Below are positions 30,173 through 39,275 of a stretch of 64,000 bases of DNA, piece by piece. The position numbers were made by a program, and so were the translations under genes. Every line of letters begins with the position of its first letter. The stretch's first letter is position 1. Below the pieces are notes generated by a model. It did no database searches. It saw nothing but the letters and a program-made list of their open reading frames with translations, and was not told the DNA's origin. The stretch is from assembly GCF_030605225.1 (NCBI RefSeq), contig NZ_JAUWAV010000001.1, positions 1-64,000 of the forward strand, written 5' to 3'. Source of the DNA: Geoalkalibacter sp. GTDB taxonomy: Bacteria; Desulfobacterota; Desulfuromonadia; Desulfuromonadales; Geoalkalibacteraceae.

Positions 30173-30816
30173 CCGCCGCCCTGTCCAAGGCGTTGTTCGA
30201 CCACGGTGACGACCTCGGCAAAGACCTGCTCGGGATCGGCATCGGCATGAATCAGCCGGAAACGCTCGGGTTCCTGCCCGGCCAGGGTCAGATAGCCAAG
30301 GCGAATGCGCTCGTGAAATTGTCGGGATTCCTGCTCGAAACGATCTTCAGCGGGGCCGCTCGTGCCGGCGATGCGCTTGAGCGCCCGCCGCAGCCCGACC
30401 TCGACGGGCAGATCGAAGAGCAGGGTGAGGTCGGGAACGGTTGTGCCGCGCGCCAGGGTGTTCAGGTTCTCAATCTGGGCCAGGGACAAACCGCGGCCGA
30501 ACCCCTGGTAGGCGAGGGTGGCATCGGTAAAGCGATCGCAGAGCACGATCCGGCCCTTCGCCAGAGCCGGTCGGATGACTTCCTCGACATGCTGGGCGCG
30601 TGCCGCTGCATACAATAACAGTTCCGCGGCGGAAACCAGCGAAGTGTTCGCGGCATCGAGAAGAATGGCGCGGATGGCATCGGCGATAGGGCAGCCGCCC
30701 GGTTCGCGGGTCTGCACCACCTCGAGGCCGCGGGCGCGCAAATGTGCGGCGAGGCGGCTGATCTGGGTGGTTTTGCCCGAACCCTCGATGCCTTCGAAGG
30801 TGATAAAGAATGACAT
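30169..30816 (-). CDS. tmk: Thymidylate kinase (215 aa)
   Basis: P-loop ITFEGIEGSGKTTQ at the N-terminus, the DR motif (LCDRFTDATLAYQG), REPGGCPIAD and the LID region (ALKRIAGTSGPAEDRFEQE) identify TMP kinase, making dTDP. MSFFITF (30816) is chosen for family length; an ATG at 30834 is possible. Confidence 0.93.
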   Translation of the reverse strand: MSFFITFEGIEGSGKTTQISRLAAHLRARGLEVVQTREPGGCPIADAIRAILLDAANTSLVSAAELLLYAAARAQHVEEVIRPALAKGRIVLCDRFTDATLAYQGFGRGLSLAQIENLNTLARGTTVPDLTLLFDLPVEVGLRRALKRIAGTSGPAEDRFEQESRQFHERIRLGYLTLAGQEPERFRLIHADADPEQVFAEVVTVVEQRLGQGGG

Positions 30817-30991
30817 AGGCGCCGCAACTTCCATAAAACCTGAATAGTAATGGATTGAAACCGTGGGAATCAAGGAAAAACCCAGGCCTGCGCGCATTCA
30901 TCCGGCGGAACGGGCTGTACTCGCCGCGGCGATTCTGCTACCCTCGAAAATTCTCGGAAGATTTCTCGGCGACCTGCCGCAAAAGAGGCTT

Positions 30992-31735
30992 ATGAACGAA
31001 GGCACCAGGAGCGAGGGGCTTGAATCACTGCTCGGCTATAGGTTTTGCGCGCCCAGCCGGCTTGAGATCGCCCTGACCCACAAATCTTTTGCCAACGAAT
31101 ATCCGGGCGCGGGGTCCCAGCACAACGAGCGGCTCGAATTTCTCGGCGATACGGTTCTCAACCTGGTGGTCAGCCAGTATCTGTTCGAAAACCTGGCCGA
31201 GCTGAGTGAGGGCGAGATGAGCCGCATTCGCGCCGAGGTGGTCAGCGAACGCAACCTGGCCGAAGTCGGACGGCGCCTCAAACTGGGGGATCATCTGCGG
31301 TTGGGGCGCGGCGAACTGCTCAGCGGCGGCCGCGAGAAGGCAAGTTTGTTGGCCAATACCCTGGAAGCCCTGCTCGGGGCCGTTTTTCTGGACGGCGGAT
31401 TTGACGCCGCCCGCCGCATTACCCTCGGCTTGCTCGTCGCGGATATTCTCCGCAGTGCCCGGCACAAGGCGGGCATCGATGCCAAGACCCGGCTGCAGGA
31501 GTATTATCAGGGACGTTTCGGCCGCCCGCCGGTCTATCAGCTGGTTGGCGCGAGCGGGCCCGATCACGAGCGTTTGTACCGCGCCGAGGTGTTGTTTGAC
31601 GGTCAGGTGATCGGCCGCGGGGAAGGCAGCAGCAAGAAAGGCGCCGAACAGGCCGCCGCCGCCGCCGCCCTCGAAATCCTGGCTCAACCGAAGTTGCCGA
31701 AGAACGAAAGCGATGAGAGGTCTCCCCATCCATGA
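30992..31735 (+). CDS. rnc: Ribonuclease III (247 aa)
   Basis: The signature NERLEFLGDTVL at about residue 42, the catalytic acidic site near TLEALLGAVFLDGG, and a C-terminal double-stranded-RNA-binding domain (DAKTRLQEYYQG ... GEGSSKKGAEQAAAAAALE). It cleaves dsRNA in rRNA and mRNA processing. Start at MNEGTRSEG with AGAGG upstream. Overlaps era by four bases. Confidence 0.95.
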   Translation: MNEGTRSEGLESLLGYRFCAPSRLEIALTHKSFANEYPGAGSQHNERLEFLGDTVLNLVVSQYLFENLAELSEGEMSRIRAEVVSERNLAEVGRRLKLGDHLRLGRGELLSGGREKASLLANTLEALLGAVFLDGGFDAARRITLGLLVADILRSARHKAGIDAKTRLQEYYQGRFGRPPVYQLVGASGPDHERLYRAEVLFDGQVIGRGEGSSKKGAEQAAAAAALEILAQPKLPKNESDERSPHP

Positions 31736-32643
31736 CCAGCAGTATTGCGACTGAAGAAGAAATTTTGCGCTCCGGCTTCGTGGGCATCATCGGTCGACCC
31801 AATGTCGGCAAGTCGACGTTGCTCAACCGCGTGCTCGGCCAGAAAATTTCCATCACCTCCAACAAGCCCCAGACCACCCGCAATCGCATCCTCGGCATCT
31901 GCAATCGCCCCGGCGAGCAGATCCTGTTTCTCGATACACCGGGAATCCATCGGGCGCACGGCCCCTTGCACCGCTACATGGTCGAGCAGGCCCTGAGCAC
32001 CTGCGGCGGCGTCGACCTGGTGCTTTATCTGGTCGAGGCGCCCCTCGGGCCCCTGCGCGGCGCGGACGAGGTGCTCGAACGGGTGGCGGCCTGCGGGCGG
32101 CCGCTGTTTTTGGTGATCAACAAGATCGATCAGGTGCCCCGGCCGCGGCTTCTGGAAATCATCGAATCCTACCGGCGCCATGATTTTGCCGAGACGGTGC
32201 CGGTGTCGGCGCTGACCGGCGAAGGGGTGGACGGGCTGCTCAACACCATCGGCCGCTACCTGCCCGAGGGGCCGCGTTACTATCCGGCCGATCAGCTCAC
32301 CGACCTGCCCGAGCGCTTCATCGTCGCCGAATTCATCCGCGAAAAGGTCATGCGTCGCACGCGCGAGGAAATTCCCTACGGCTGCGCGGTGGCCGTGGAA
32401 ACCTTCACTGAAAAGCCCGAGCAGAACCTGGTGGTGATTCAGGCGGTGATTCATGTCGAGCGCGAAGCGCACAAGCGCATCGTCATCGGCAACAAGGGAC
32501 AAATGCTGCGCACCATCGGCAGTGAAGCGCGCCGGTCCATCGAGGCGTTGCTCGGGACACGCGTGTTTCTCGAGCTTTTTGTGCGCGTGCAGAAGGATTG
32601 GACGCGTTCGGAACGCCTGGTGCGCGATCTCGGCTATGAATAG
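31732..32643 (+). CDS. era: GTPase Era (303 aa)
   Basis: G1 [13 protein letters not shown]2 region ITSNKPQTTRNR, G3 DTPGIHR, G4 NKID and a C-terminal KH domain (HKRIVIGNKGQMLRTIG). Era binds the 3' end of 16S rRNA in 30S assembly. It follows rnc with overlapping ATGA, a widely conserved pair. Confidence 0.96.
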   Translation: MTSSIATEEEILRSGFVGIIGRPNVGKSTLLNRVLGQKISITSNKPQTTRNRILGICNRPGEQILFLDTPGIHRAHGPLHRYMVEQALSTCGGVDLVLYLVEAPLGPLRGADEVLERVAACGRPLFLVINKIDQVPRPRLLEIIESYRRHDFAETVPVSALTGEGVDGLLNTIGRYLPEGPRYYPADQLTDLPERFIVAEFIREKVMRRTREEIPYGCAVAVETFTEKPEQNLVVIQAVIHVEREAHKRIVIGNKGQMLRTIGSEARRSIEALLGTRVFLELFVRVQKDWTRSERLVRDLGYE

Positions 32644-32696
32644 GATCGGCGCATCATCGCGTCGAGGATCCAAAGATCAAGTGAAGGATATTTCCC

Positions 32697-34010
32697 ATGG
32701 CAGTCGTTGCGATCGTCGGTCGACCCAATGTCGGCAAATCAACCCTGTTCAACCGCATTCTCGGTCGGCGCAAAGCCATCGTCGAGGATTTTCCCGGTGT
32801 CACCCGCGACCGCAACTACGCGGAGGTGACCCGTTTTGAGCGCCCTTTCACCCTCATCGACACCGGCGGCTTCGAGCCTGAATCCCAGGAGCGGCTCCTG
32901 CAGCAGATGCGCGAGCAGTCGCAGCTGGCCATGGAAGAGGCTGATGTCATCCTGTTTGTTCTCGATGTGCAGCAGGGCCTGACCCCTTCCGATGAAGAAG
33001 TGGCGGCCATGCTGCGGCGGGTGGACAAGCCGGTGCTCTACGTGGTCAACAAAGTCGATGGCGATCGACAGGAACAGACCTCCGGCGATTTCTACGGCCT
33101 GGGCGTCGAGGAGCTTTTCACGGTGTCCGCCGAGCATGGCCGGGGCATCCATGAGTTGGTCGCCGCCGTGCTCGAGCGTCTGCCCGAGAGCGGCAAGCGC
33201 GTCGCCGGCGACGAGGTGACGCGCATCGCGGTGATCGGACGGCCCAACGTGGGCAAATCCAGCCTGGTCAACCGCCTGCTCGGTTTTGAGCGCATGGTGG
33301 CCAATCCCGTCGCCGGGACCACCCGCGACAGCGTCGACACGCCCTTTGTCTATCATCGCAAGCCCTATCTGCTCATCGACACGGCCGGCATCCGGCGCAA
33401 GGGCAAGGTCAGCCAGAAAATCGAGAAATTCAGCGTGGTCAACGCCCTCAAGGCCATCGAGCGCGCCGACATCGTTTTGATGGTGGTCGATGCCGTGGAA
33501 GGGGTGACCGAGCAGGACCTGAACGTCGCCGGCTATGCCCATGAACAAGGACGGGCGCTCATTCTGGTGGTCAACAAATGGGATGCCATCGACAAGGATA
33601 ATCAGACCCTGGGCCGCTATGTCGAGCAGATTCGCGTCAACTTCAAATTCATTCCCTACGCCCCCATCGTTTTTGTCTCAGCGCTGACCGGTCAGCGGGT
33701 TTCCAAGATCATGGGCGAAGTGGAAACCGTGGCGGCCGAATACAGCCGTCAGGTCGGCACCGGTGAGCTCAACAAGGCCCTGGAGCGTGCCGTCACCGCT
33801 CATCCGCCCGCCATTTTTCAGGGCAAGCGCCTGAAAATCTTCTATGCGACCCAGGTTGGAACGCGTCCGCCGTCCTTTGTCGTCTTTGTCAACAAGGCCG
33901 AGGGGATCCATTTCTCTTACGAGCGTTATCTCGTGAACCAGATCCGCGAAGCCTTTGGCTTCAAGGGTACGCCGATCCGCTTGTTTTTCCGCGACCGCGA
34001 ACGCAAGTAG
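32697..34010 (+). CDS. der: GTPase Der/EngA (437 aa)
   Basis: Two tandem G domains, each with a P-loop ([12 protein letters not shown] near 8; [12 protein letters not shown] near 182), DTGG/DTAG switches and NKVD/NKWD, then a KH-like C-terminal domain ([20 protein letters not shown]). Needed for 50S assembly. It follows era by about 50 bp, probably one operon. Confidence 0.96.
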   Translation: MAVVAIVGRPNVGKSTLFNRILGRRKAIVEDFPGVTRDRNYAEVTRFERPFTLIDTGGFEPESQERLLQQMREQSQLAMEEADVILFVLDVQQGLTPSDEEVAAMLRRVDKPVLYVVNKVDGDRQEQTSGDFYGLGVEELFTVSAEHGRGIHELVAAVLERLPESGKRVAGDEVTRIAVIGRPNVGKSSLVNRLLGFERMVANPVAGTTRDSVDTPFVYHRKPYLLIDTAGIRRKGKVSQKIEKFSVVNALKAIERADIVLMVVDAVEGVTEQDLNVAGYAHEQGRALILVVNKWDAIDKDNQTLGRYVEQIRVNFKFIPYAPIVFVSALTGQRVSKIMGEVETVAAEYSRQVGTGELNKALERAVTAHPPAIFQGKRLKIFYATQVGTRPPSFVVFVNKAEGIHFSYERYLVNQIREAFGFKGTPIRLFFRDRERK

Positions 34011-34301
34011 CCTTGTTCCTTCCGAAAAAAACCTTTACAGCACGACAAACCTTCGATATATTAAGCAGAATTCATTCATGATTCGTCATGTTTTCGGCTC
34101 GATTTTTTGTGCGGCAAACGGAATGTTTTGACAATCATTTCCGGTCGCTGGGACCGCTCTGGCGGTCTGCGCTTTTGCTGATAGACTAGCTGAGTGATTG
34201 CAGGTGGCGCGGTGGATTCCGCGCTGTCCGGGTGCGGTATCCGCCGTCGGGTCAACGGCCGCGTCGATGCTGGGGTTTCGTGACAAGGAGTGGAGCGAGG
34301 C

Positions 34302-34670
34302 GTGTCGAAAAAAATTCTCATCACCGAAGATTCTCCCACCATGCGCGCGATGATCTGCGCGACGCTCGAAGCTTTCGGCGATTTCGAGATCGTCGAGGCG
34401 CCCAACGGCTTCGAGGCCCTGCGCGTCCTTCCTCGTGAGAAATTCGATCTGGTGATCACCGATATCAACATGCCGGATATCAACGGGCTGGAGTTGGTGA
34501 GCTTCATCAAGCGCAACGATCAGTACAAGGCCATTCCGCTGATCATCGTCAGCACCGAGGGCAGCGAACGCGATCGGGAAAAAGGCCTGAAACTGGGAGC
34601 CGATGCTTACCTGGTCAAGCCGTTCGCGCCCGAGGCCCTGCAGGCCCTCGTCCAGAAGTTTCTGTCCTAG
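34302..34670 (+). CDS. cheY: CheY-like response regulator (122 aa)
   Basis: Single receiver domain: acidic pair ED (ILITEDSP), phosphoacceptor D in LVITDINMPD, T/S in IVSTEGSE and K in YLVKPFAP. First gene of the che operon. GTG 34302 has AAGGAG upstream. Output is protein-protein (motor or kinase). Confidence 0.9.
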   Translation: MSKKILITEDSPTMRAMICATLEAFGDFEIVEAPNGFEALRVLPREKFDLVITDINMPDINGLELVSFIKRNDQYKAIPLIIVSTEGSERDREKGLKLGADAYLVKPFAPEALQALVQKFLS

Positions 34671-34680
34671 GGAGGCTCTT

Positions 34681-36744
34681 TTGGCGGACAAATCCACGCA
34701 GGCGCTCAAGGAATTTCTGGGTGAGGCCGAGGATATCCTGGAAAGCCTCAGCTCCGATTTGATGGAATTGGCCGAGGCGGGCGTCGGCGGTGATGCCGAT
34801 CCCGATCTGCTCAACAGTATTTTTCGCGGTGCCCATTCCCTCAAGGGGCTTTCGGGAATGTTCGGATTTGTCGATATCTCCGATCTGTCCCACCAAATGG
34901 AGAGCGTGCTCGACAGCCTGCGCCTGGGTAAGGTGCCCCTGGATCAGACCCTGATCGAGGTGCTGTTCGAGGCCCTGGAAATTCTCGGTCGTTTGGTCCA
35001 CGGCAAGAGCGAATCCGCGGATTTCACGGTCGATGTCGGCCCGGTCGTGAAAAACCTCGAAGGCGTGCTGAGCGGGGGAGGCGAGCGGGAGGGGCAAGAT
35101 CCCTTCGCCGGCCTGGACATCGAGCGATCGGTGCTCGACGTTCTCACGGAATATGAAGAGCACCGGTTGCTGGAAAATCTCAAGAAGGGCCGCAATCTCT
35201 TTCGCGTCCTGACCTGTTTCAAGCTGACCACCTTCGATACCGACCTGGGCGAGATCACCGAGATTCTCAAAAAAGACGGAGAGGTGATCAGCACCCTGCC
35301 CAGCGCCGACAGCGAGATGGATGACGCCATCGCCTTCCAGATTCTCGTCGGATCCGCCCTTGGCCTCGACGACATGGCGGCGCTGCTTGACCGTGAAGGC
35401 GTGCGGGTCGAGGCCATCGGACAGAAAAAAACCAAGGGCGCCGCCCCTCAGGTTTCCAAACCCGTTTCTTCTTCCGTCGCCAAGGCCAATCCAATCCCTG
35501 CCGACATCCCCGGAAAAACCTCCGACGGCGGCTCTTCCATGCGCTCCATCAGTCGCATGGTTCGGGTGGACATCGACAAACTCGACGTGCTCATGAATAT
35601 CGTCGGCGAGTTGGTCATCGCCAAGGGAACCATCGCCGAATTGTCGGATCGGCTCAGGGCCGACGGGCATGGTCTCGCCGGTGAACTGATCAAGGCGACC
35701 CGCATTCTCGAGCGACGCCTGGCGGAGTTGCAGAAAGGTGTCATGGAGGTGCGCATGGTGCCCATCAGTCAGCTTTTCGACAAGATGGCGCGGGTCGTGC
35801 GGCGCATGGCAGGCGATGTCGGCAAGAAAATCAATCTTGAAATCCGCGGCGCCGAAACCGAGTTGGACAAGCTGATCACCGAGGATCTCTCCGATCCGCT
35901 GCTGCATATTATCCGCAATGCCATCGATCACGGCATCGAAACGCCCGATGAGCGGATCGCCGCCGGCAAGTCCGAAATCGGACAGGTTGGTCTGCGCGCC
36001 ATGCAGAAGGGCAACCACGTGGTCATCGAAATCCGCGACGACGGCCGCGGCATCGCCGCGGAAAAGGTCCGCAAAAAGGCCGTGGAGAGGGGGCTTATCG
36101 ACGAAAACGCGGAACTGAGTCAGGAAGAGATCTTCGATCTGATTTTTCTGCCAGGGTTTTCCACCGCCGACAAGGTGAGTGAGCTTTCCGGGCGAGGCGT
36201 GGGCATGGATGTGGTCAAGAACAACATCGCCGCGCTCTCGGGCATGATCGATATCGCCAGCCGTCCCGGCGAGGGAACGACCCTGACCATCACCCTGCCC
36301 ATCACCCTGGCCATCATCAAGGCGCTCATCATCCGCGTGCAGGACAAGGAATTCGCCATCCCCATCACCTCGGTCATGGAAACCCTGATGGTGGAGCGCG
36401 GTGCGGTGCGCACCATCGAAGGGCGCGAGGTCATCGAGTTGCGCGAAAGCACTTTGCCCCTACTGCGCCTCTCGCGCATTTTTCAATTGCCGCCGATGCC
36501 GGGCGAAGGTTCGCGGCCCTGCTTCGTGGTGGTCGCGGGCATGGCCGACAAGCGCCTCGGCCTGGTGGTCGATGAGCTTCTCGGCCAGCAGGATGTGGTG
36601 ATCAAGCCCCTGGGCAATATCCTGTCTTTCGTGCGGGGATTTGCCGGGGCCGCCGAGATGGGCAACCGCAAGACCATTCTGGTGCTGGACGTGGGCAGTC
36701 TGATGAGTGAATCCCTGCGCGGAGAGTTGTCGGCTCATGTATGA
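34681..36744 (+). CDS. cheA: Chemotaxis histidine kinase CheA (687 aa)
   Basis: HPt domain with phospho-His in FRGAHSLKG, a linker region, dimerisation helix (RVDIDKLDVLMNIVGELVIA), kinase domain (HIIRNAIDHGIET, DDGRGIAAEKV, GRGVGMDVV) and a C-terminal CheW-like regulatory domain. TTG 34681 is the likely start behind GGAGGCTCTT. It autophosphorylates and feeds the CheY, and CheB, proteins in this operon. Overlaps the next gene by 8 bases. Confidence 0.95.
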   Translation: MADKSTQALKEFLGEAEDILESLSSDLMELAEAGVGGDADPDLLNSIFRGAHSLKGLSGMFGFVDISDLSHQMESVLDSLRLGKVPLDQTLIEVLFEALEILGRLVHGKSESADFTVDVGPVVKNLEGVLSGGGEREGQDPFAGLDIERSVLDVLTEYEEHRLLENLKKGRNLFRVLTCFKLTTFDTDLGEITEILKKDGEVISTLPSADSEMDDAIAFQILVGSALGLDDMAALLDREGVRVEAIGQKKTKGAAPQVSKPVSSSVAKANPIPADIPGKTSDGGSSMRSISRMVRVDIDKLDVLMNIVGELVIAKGTIAELSDRLRADGHGLAGELIKATRILERRLAELQKGVMEVRMVPISQLFDKMARVVRRMAGDVGKKINLEIRGAETELDKLITEDLSDPLLHIIRNAIDHGIETPDERIAAGKSEIGQVGLRAMQKGNHVVIEIRDDGRGIAAEKVRKKAVERGLIDENAELSQEEIFDLIFLPGFSTADKVSELSGRGVGMDVVKNNIAALSGMIDIASRPGEGTTLTITLPITLAIIKALIIRVQDKEFAIPITSVMETLMVERGAVRTIEGREVIELRESTLPLLRLSRIFQLPPMPGEGSRPCFVVVAGMADKRLGLVVDELLGQQDVVIKPLGNILSFVRGFAGAAEMGNRKTILVLDVGSLMSESLRGELSAHV

Positions 36745-37543
36745 GGGCTTTTTCGGTTTTCGCGAAAAACCCTTCAGCAAGACGCCCGATCCGCGTTTTC
36801 TGTATCTGAGCCGCTCGCACCGCGAGGCTCTGGCGCGCATGCTGTTCGCCGTCGAGGAGCGCGATCTCGCCCTGTTGACCGGCGGCATCGGCTGCGGCAA
36901 GACCACCATCTCGCGGGCACTGATGGATCAGCTCGACGGCGCGTTCAAGGTGATCCTGCTCATCAATCCGCGTCTGACGCCGCTGGAGTTTCTGCGCACC
37001 CTGGCGCGGCACCTGGGGGAAGAGGAGCCCTCGAGTTTCAAGACCGACCTGCTGGAGCAGATCGGGACAAAGCTCTACGCCTTGTTTCAACAGGGGATCT
37101 GTCCGGTGCTGGTCATCGACGAGGCGCAATTGGTGCCGCACAAGGAAACCTTTGATGAAATCCGGCTGCTGACCAATTTTCAGCTCGATGACCGCAATCT
37201 GCTCAGCGTGATTCTCATGGGCCAACCCGAGCTGCGGCAAAGATTGGCGCATCGCGTCTATGAGCCCTTGCGTCAGCGCATCGGCATGCAGTTCGAGCTC
37301 AAGAGCCTGAGTCGCGAGGAAACGGAGCAGTATCTGGATTTTCGCCTGCAGGTCGCCGGAGGGCAGCCGGGGTTGTTTCTGCCGCCGGCGGTGGATCGCA
37401 TCCACAATTTCGCGCAAGGGGTGCCGCGCCGCATCAATCATGCCGCCTCCCTCGCGCTGATTGAAGGATTTGGTCGCAATGCCCGCCGAATCGATGGCGC
37501 CATCGTCGATGCCGTGATGGATGAGCTGCAACTTTTTCACTGA
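36737..37543 (+). CDS. ExeA/GspA-like AAA ATPase in the che operon (268 aa)
   Basis: Starts MYEGFFGFREKPFSKTPDPR, a hallmark of the ExeA/GspA/MshM family. Walker A is TGGIGCGKTTISR, Walker B VLVIDEAQLV, and the R-finger region follows (LRQRIGMQFELKSLS). There is no peptidoglycan-binding C-terminal domain. Family members assist secretion or pilus assembly. Its position between cheA and cheW suggests a specialised role with this pathway, which I infer only from context. Confidence 0.88.
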   Translation: MYEGFFGFREKPFSKTPDPRFLYLSRSHREALARMLFAVEERDLALLTGGIGCGKTTISRALMDQLDGAFKVILLINPRLTPLEFLRTLARHLGEEEPSSFKTDLLEQIGTKLYALFQQGICPVLVIDEAQLVPHKETFDEIRLLTNFQLDDRNLLSVILMGQPELRQRLAHRVYEPLRQRIGMQFELKSLSREETEQYLDFRLQVAGGQPGLFLPPAVDRIHNFAQGVPRRINHAASLALIEGFGRNARRIDGAIVDAVMDELQLFH

Positions 37544-37564
37544 TTTCTCAACAGGTTGAAGCCG

Positions 37565-38287
37565 ATGATCGATCTCGCCGAGATTCGCAGGAAAGCACGC
37601 CAGGAAAAAACCGGATCGTCCGCGGAGGTGGCCGGGCCGCAACCCACTTCAGCGCCCGCGATGCGCAATGCGGTGCAAGGAGCTCCCAGGGTCATTGAGC
37701 CCGCATCGCCTCAGGCGGTTGCACCGGCGTCGGGTGCCGGCGAGCCCTGCGAGGCGCTTGAGCGTTTGTTCTCCGCCGAGAACAGCCTGCAAGTCGTTAA
37801 TGAAGAGATATACTTTCAAGGCCTAACGGGCAGCAAGCTGCAGGAAACGGAAAAGCGTCGCGAGTGGTTGACCTTTTGCCTGGGCAACGAGGTCTACGCG
37901 CTGGATATCAATGGGGTGGCCGAAATCATCAAGCCCCGCGACATGACGGAGATTCCACGGGTACCGGAATTTCTGCTGGGCATCATCAGTCTGCGCGGCT
38001 TGATCATTCCCGTTTTTGATCTCAAGCGCCGTTTGCGTCTGGGAGCCGCCGTGGAAACCGCCACCTCCCGCATCATCGTCTGTCAGAACAAGGATTTGAC
38101 CGCCGGTCTGCTCGTCGATAGCATTACCCAGGTGGTGCGTATCGCCGAACGCAACATCGAACCGCCGCCGACCATGATGCCCGATCTCGATGTCGACCTG
38201 GTCGAGGGCGTCGGCCGCCACCAGGGCAGTTTTCTTATTTTGCTGAATCTCGATGGAATTCTCCGTGCAGGGGTCACTGTCAGGTAG
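37565..38287 (+). CDS. cheW: CheW-like adaptor with N-terminal extension (240 aa)
   Basis: Residues about 95-240 are a CheW domain (WLTFCLGNEVYALDINGVAE, VPEFLLGIISLRGLIIPVFD). The first 90 residues are Pro/Ala-rich and probably disordered. ATG 37565 is chosen; TTG 37556 is an alternative. One of two CheW proteins in the operon. Confidence 0.9.
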   Translation: MIDLAEIRRKARQEKTGSSAEVAGPQPTSAPAMRNAVQGAPRVIEPASPQAVAPASGAGEPCEALERLFSAENSLQVVNEEIYFQGLTGSKLQETEKRREWLTFCLGNEVYALDINGVAEIIKPRDMTEIPRVPEFLLGIISLRGLIIPVFDLKRRLRLGAAVETATSRIIVCQNKDLTAGLLVDSITQVVRIAERNIEPPPTMMPDLDVDLVEGVGRHQGSFLILLNLDGILRAGVTVR

Positions 38288-38303
38288 GGAAAGGAGCGCT
38301 TGC

Positions 38304-38675
38304 GTGTCCAAGAAAAAAATCCTGATCGTGGAAGATGAAGAAAGTCTTCTCAAACTTGAAAGTATTCTTCTGACCTCCAAGGGGTTTGAAGTTCGGGGGG
38401 TGGCCAACGGTCGCGCGGCCATCACCGGTTTGCAGGACGATATGCCGGATCTGGTGCTGCTCGACATCATGCTGCCCGAAATGGACGGCTTCGAGGTCTG
38501 TCGCCACATCAAGCAGAACCCGCTGACGCGGCATATTCCGGTCATCATGCTGACCGCCAAGAAAACCCGCGAGGATATGGAGCGGGGTCGCGAGGTGGGG
38601 GCCGACTGCTACATCACCAAGCCCTTCAAATCGGCCATGGTGATCGAAACCATTCAGAGGTATCTGGCCAAATGA
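38304..38675 (+). CDS. Second CheY-like response regulator (123 aa)
   Basis: Receiver domain with VEDEES acidic pair, D in VLLDIMLPEMDG, T in IMLTAKK and K in YITKPFKS. GTG 38304 follows AAGGAG at good spacing. Overlaps the next CheW gene by four bases. Closer to PleD/Spo0F-type receivers than to the first CheY here. Confidence 0.9.
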   Translation: MSKKKILIVEDEESLLKLESILLTSKGFEVRGVANGRAAITGLQDDMPDLVLLDIMLPEMDGFEVCRHIKQNPLTRHIPVIMLTAKKTREDMERGREVGADCYITKPFKSAMVIETIQRYLAK

Positions 38676-39193
38676 TGCAGGTCTCTGGAGGTGTCCCGCG
38701 ACCCGGCGCCAAACAGGAAGGGGCGCGCCGAGAGGCCCAGTTGGCCTGTTTTCGCCTCGGCTCCGAATTTTACGCCCTCGACATCATGAAGATCCGCGAG
38801 ATCATCAAGCCGCAGAAGTTGACTCCGGTGCCGCGCGCGCCCTCTTTTGTCGAAGGGGTCATCAATCTGCGCGGCGCGGTCATTCCCGTGGTCGACATGC
38901 GACGTCGTTTCGGCCTGCCCGTTGACCCACATCAGCAGAAAAGCCGCATCATCATCTGTTCTCTCTCGGAAAAGATCATCGGCCTCATGGTCGACGAGGT
39001 CACTGAAGTGAGAAATTTCACGCGGGAGGAAGTTCAGCCCCCGCCTCATTTCATGCAAAGCGCCGCGACGGATTTCATGATCGGGGTGTGCCGGGTGCGC
39101 GGTGAGCTTCTGATCATTCTCGATGTGGAAAAGATTCTGACCAGCGATGAAAAGATCGATTTCGCGACGCTGCAACTCAGCAAGTCCTCCTGA
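38672..39193 (+). CDS. cheW: CheW adaptor (173 aa)
   Basis: Standard CheW fold (ACFRLGSEFYALDIMKIREI, FVEGVINLRGAVIPVVDMR, GVCRVRGELLIILDVEKIL). Couples receptors to CheA. Starts at an ATGATG overlapping the preceding stop. Confidence 0.93.
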   Translation: MMQVSGGVPRPGAKQEGARREAQLACFRLGSEFYALDIMKIREIIKPQKLTPVPRAPSFVEGVINLRGAVIPVVDMRRRFGLPVDPHQQKSRIIICSLSEKIIGLMVDEVTEVRNFTREEVQPPPHFMQSAATDFMIGVCRVRGELLIILDVEKILTSDEKIDFATLQLSKSS

Positions 39194-39275
39194 ACCTTCG
39201 ATGGACGCCCTGAAGCTTCTCTGAATATCCGTGTTTTGCAAAACCGGGAAATCGGCAAGGAAAGGTTTTCGCGCA

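Noticed and set aside
34011-34301. Promoter or riboswitch before the che operon
   Set aside because: TTGACA near 34,128 has no acceptable -10, sigma-54 spacing does not fit TGGCGG, and no c-di-GMP riboswitch core was found. I see nothing firm in this 291-bp gap.
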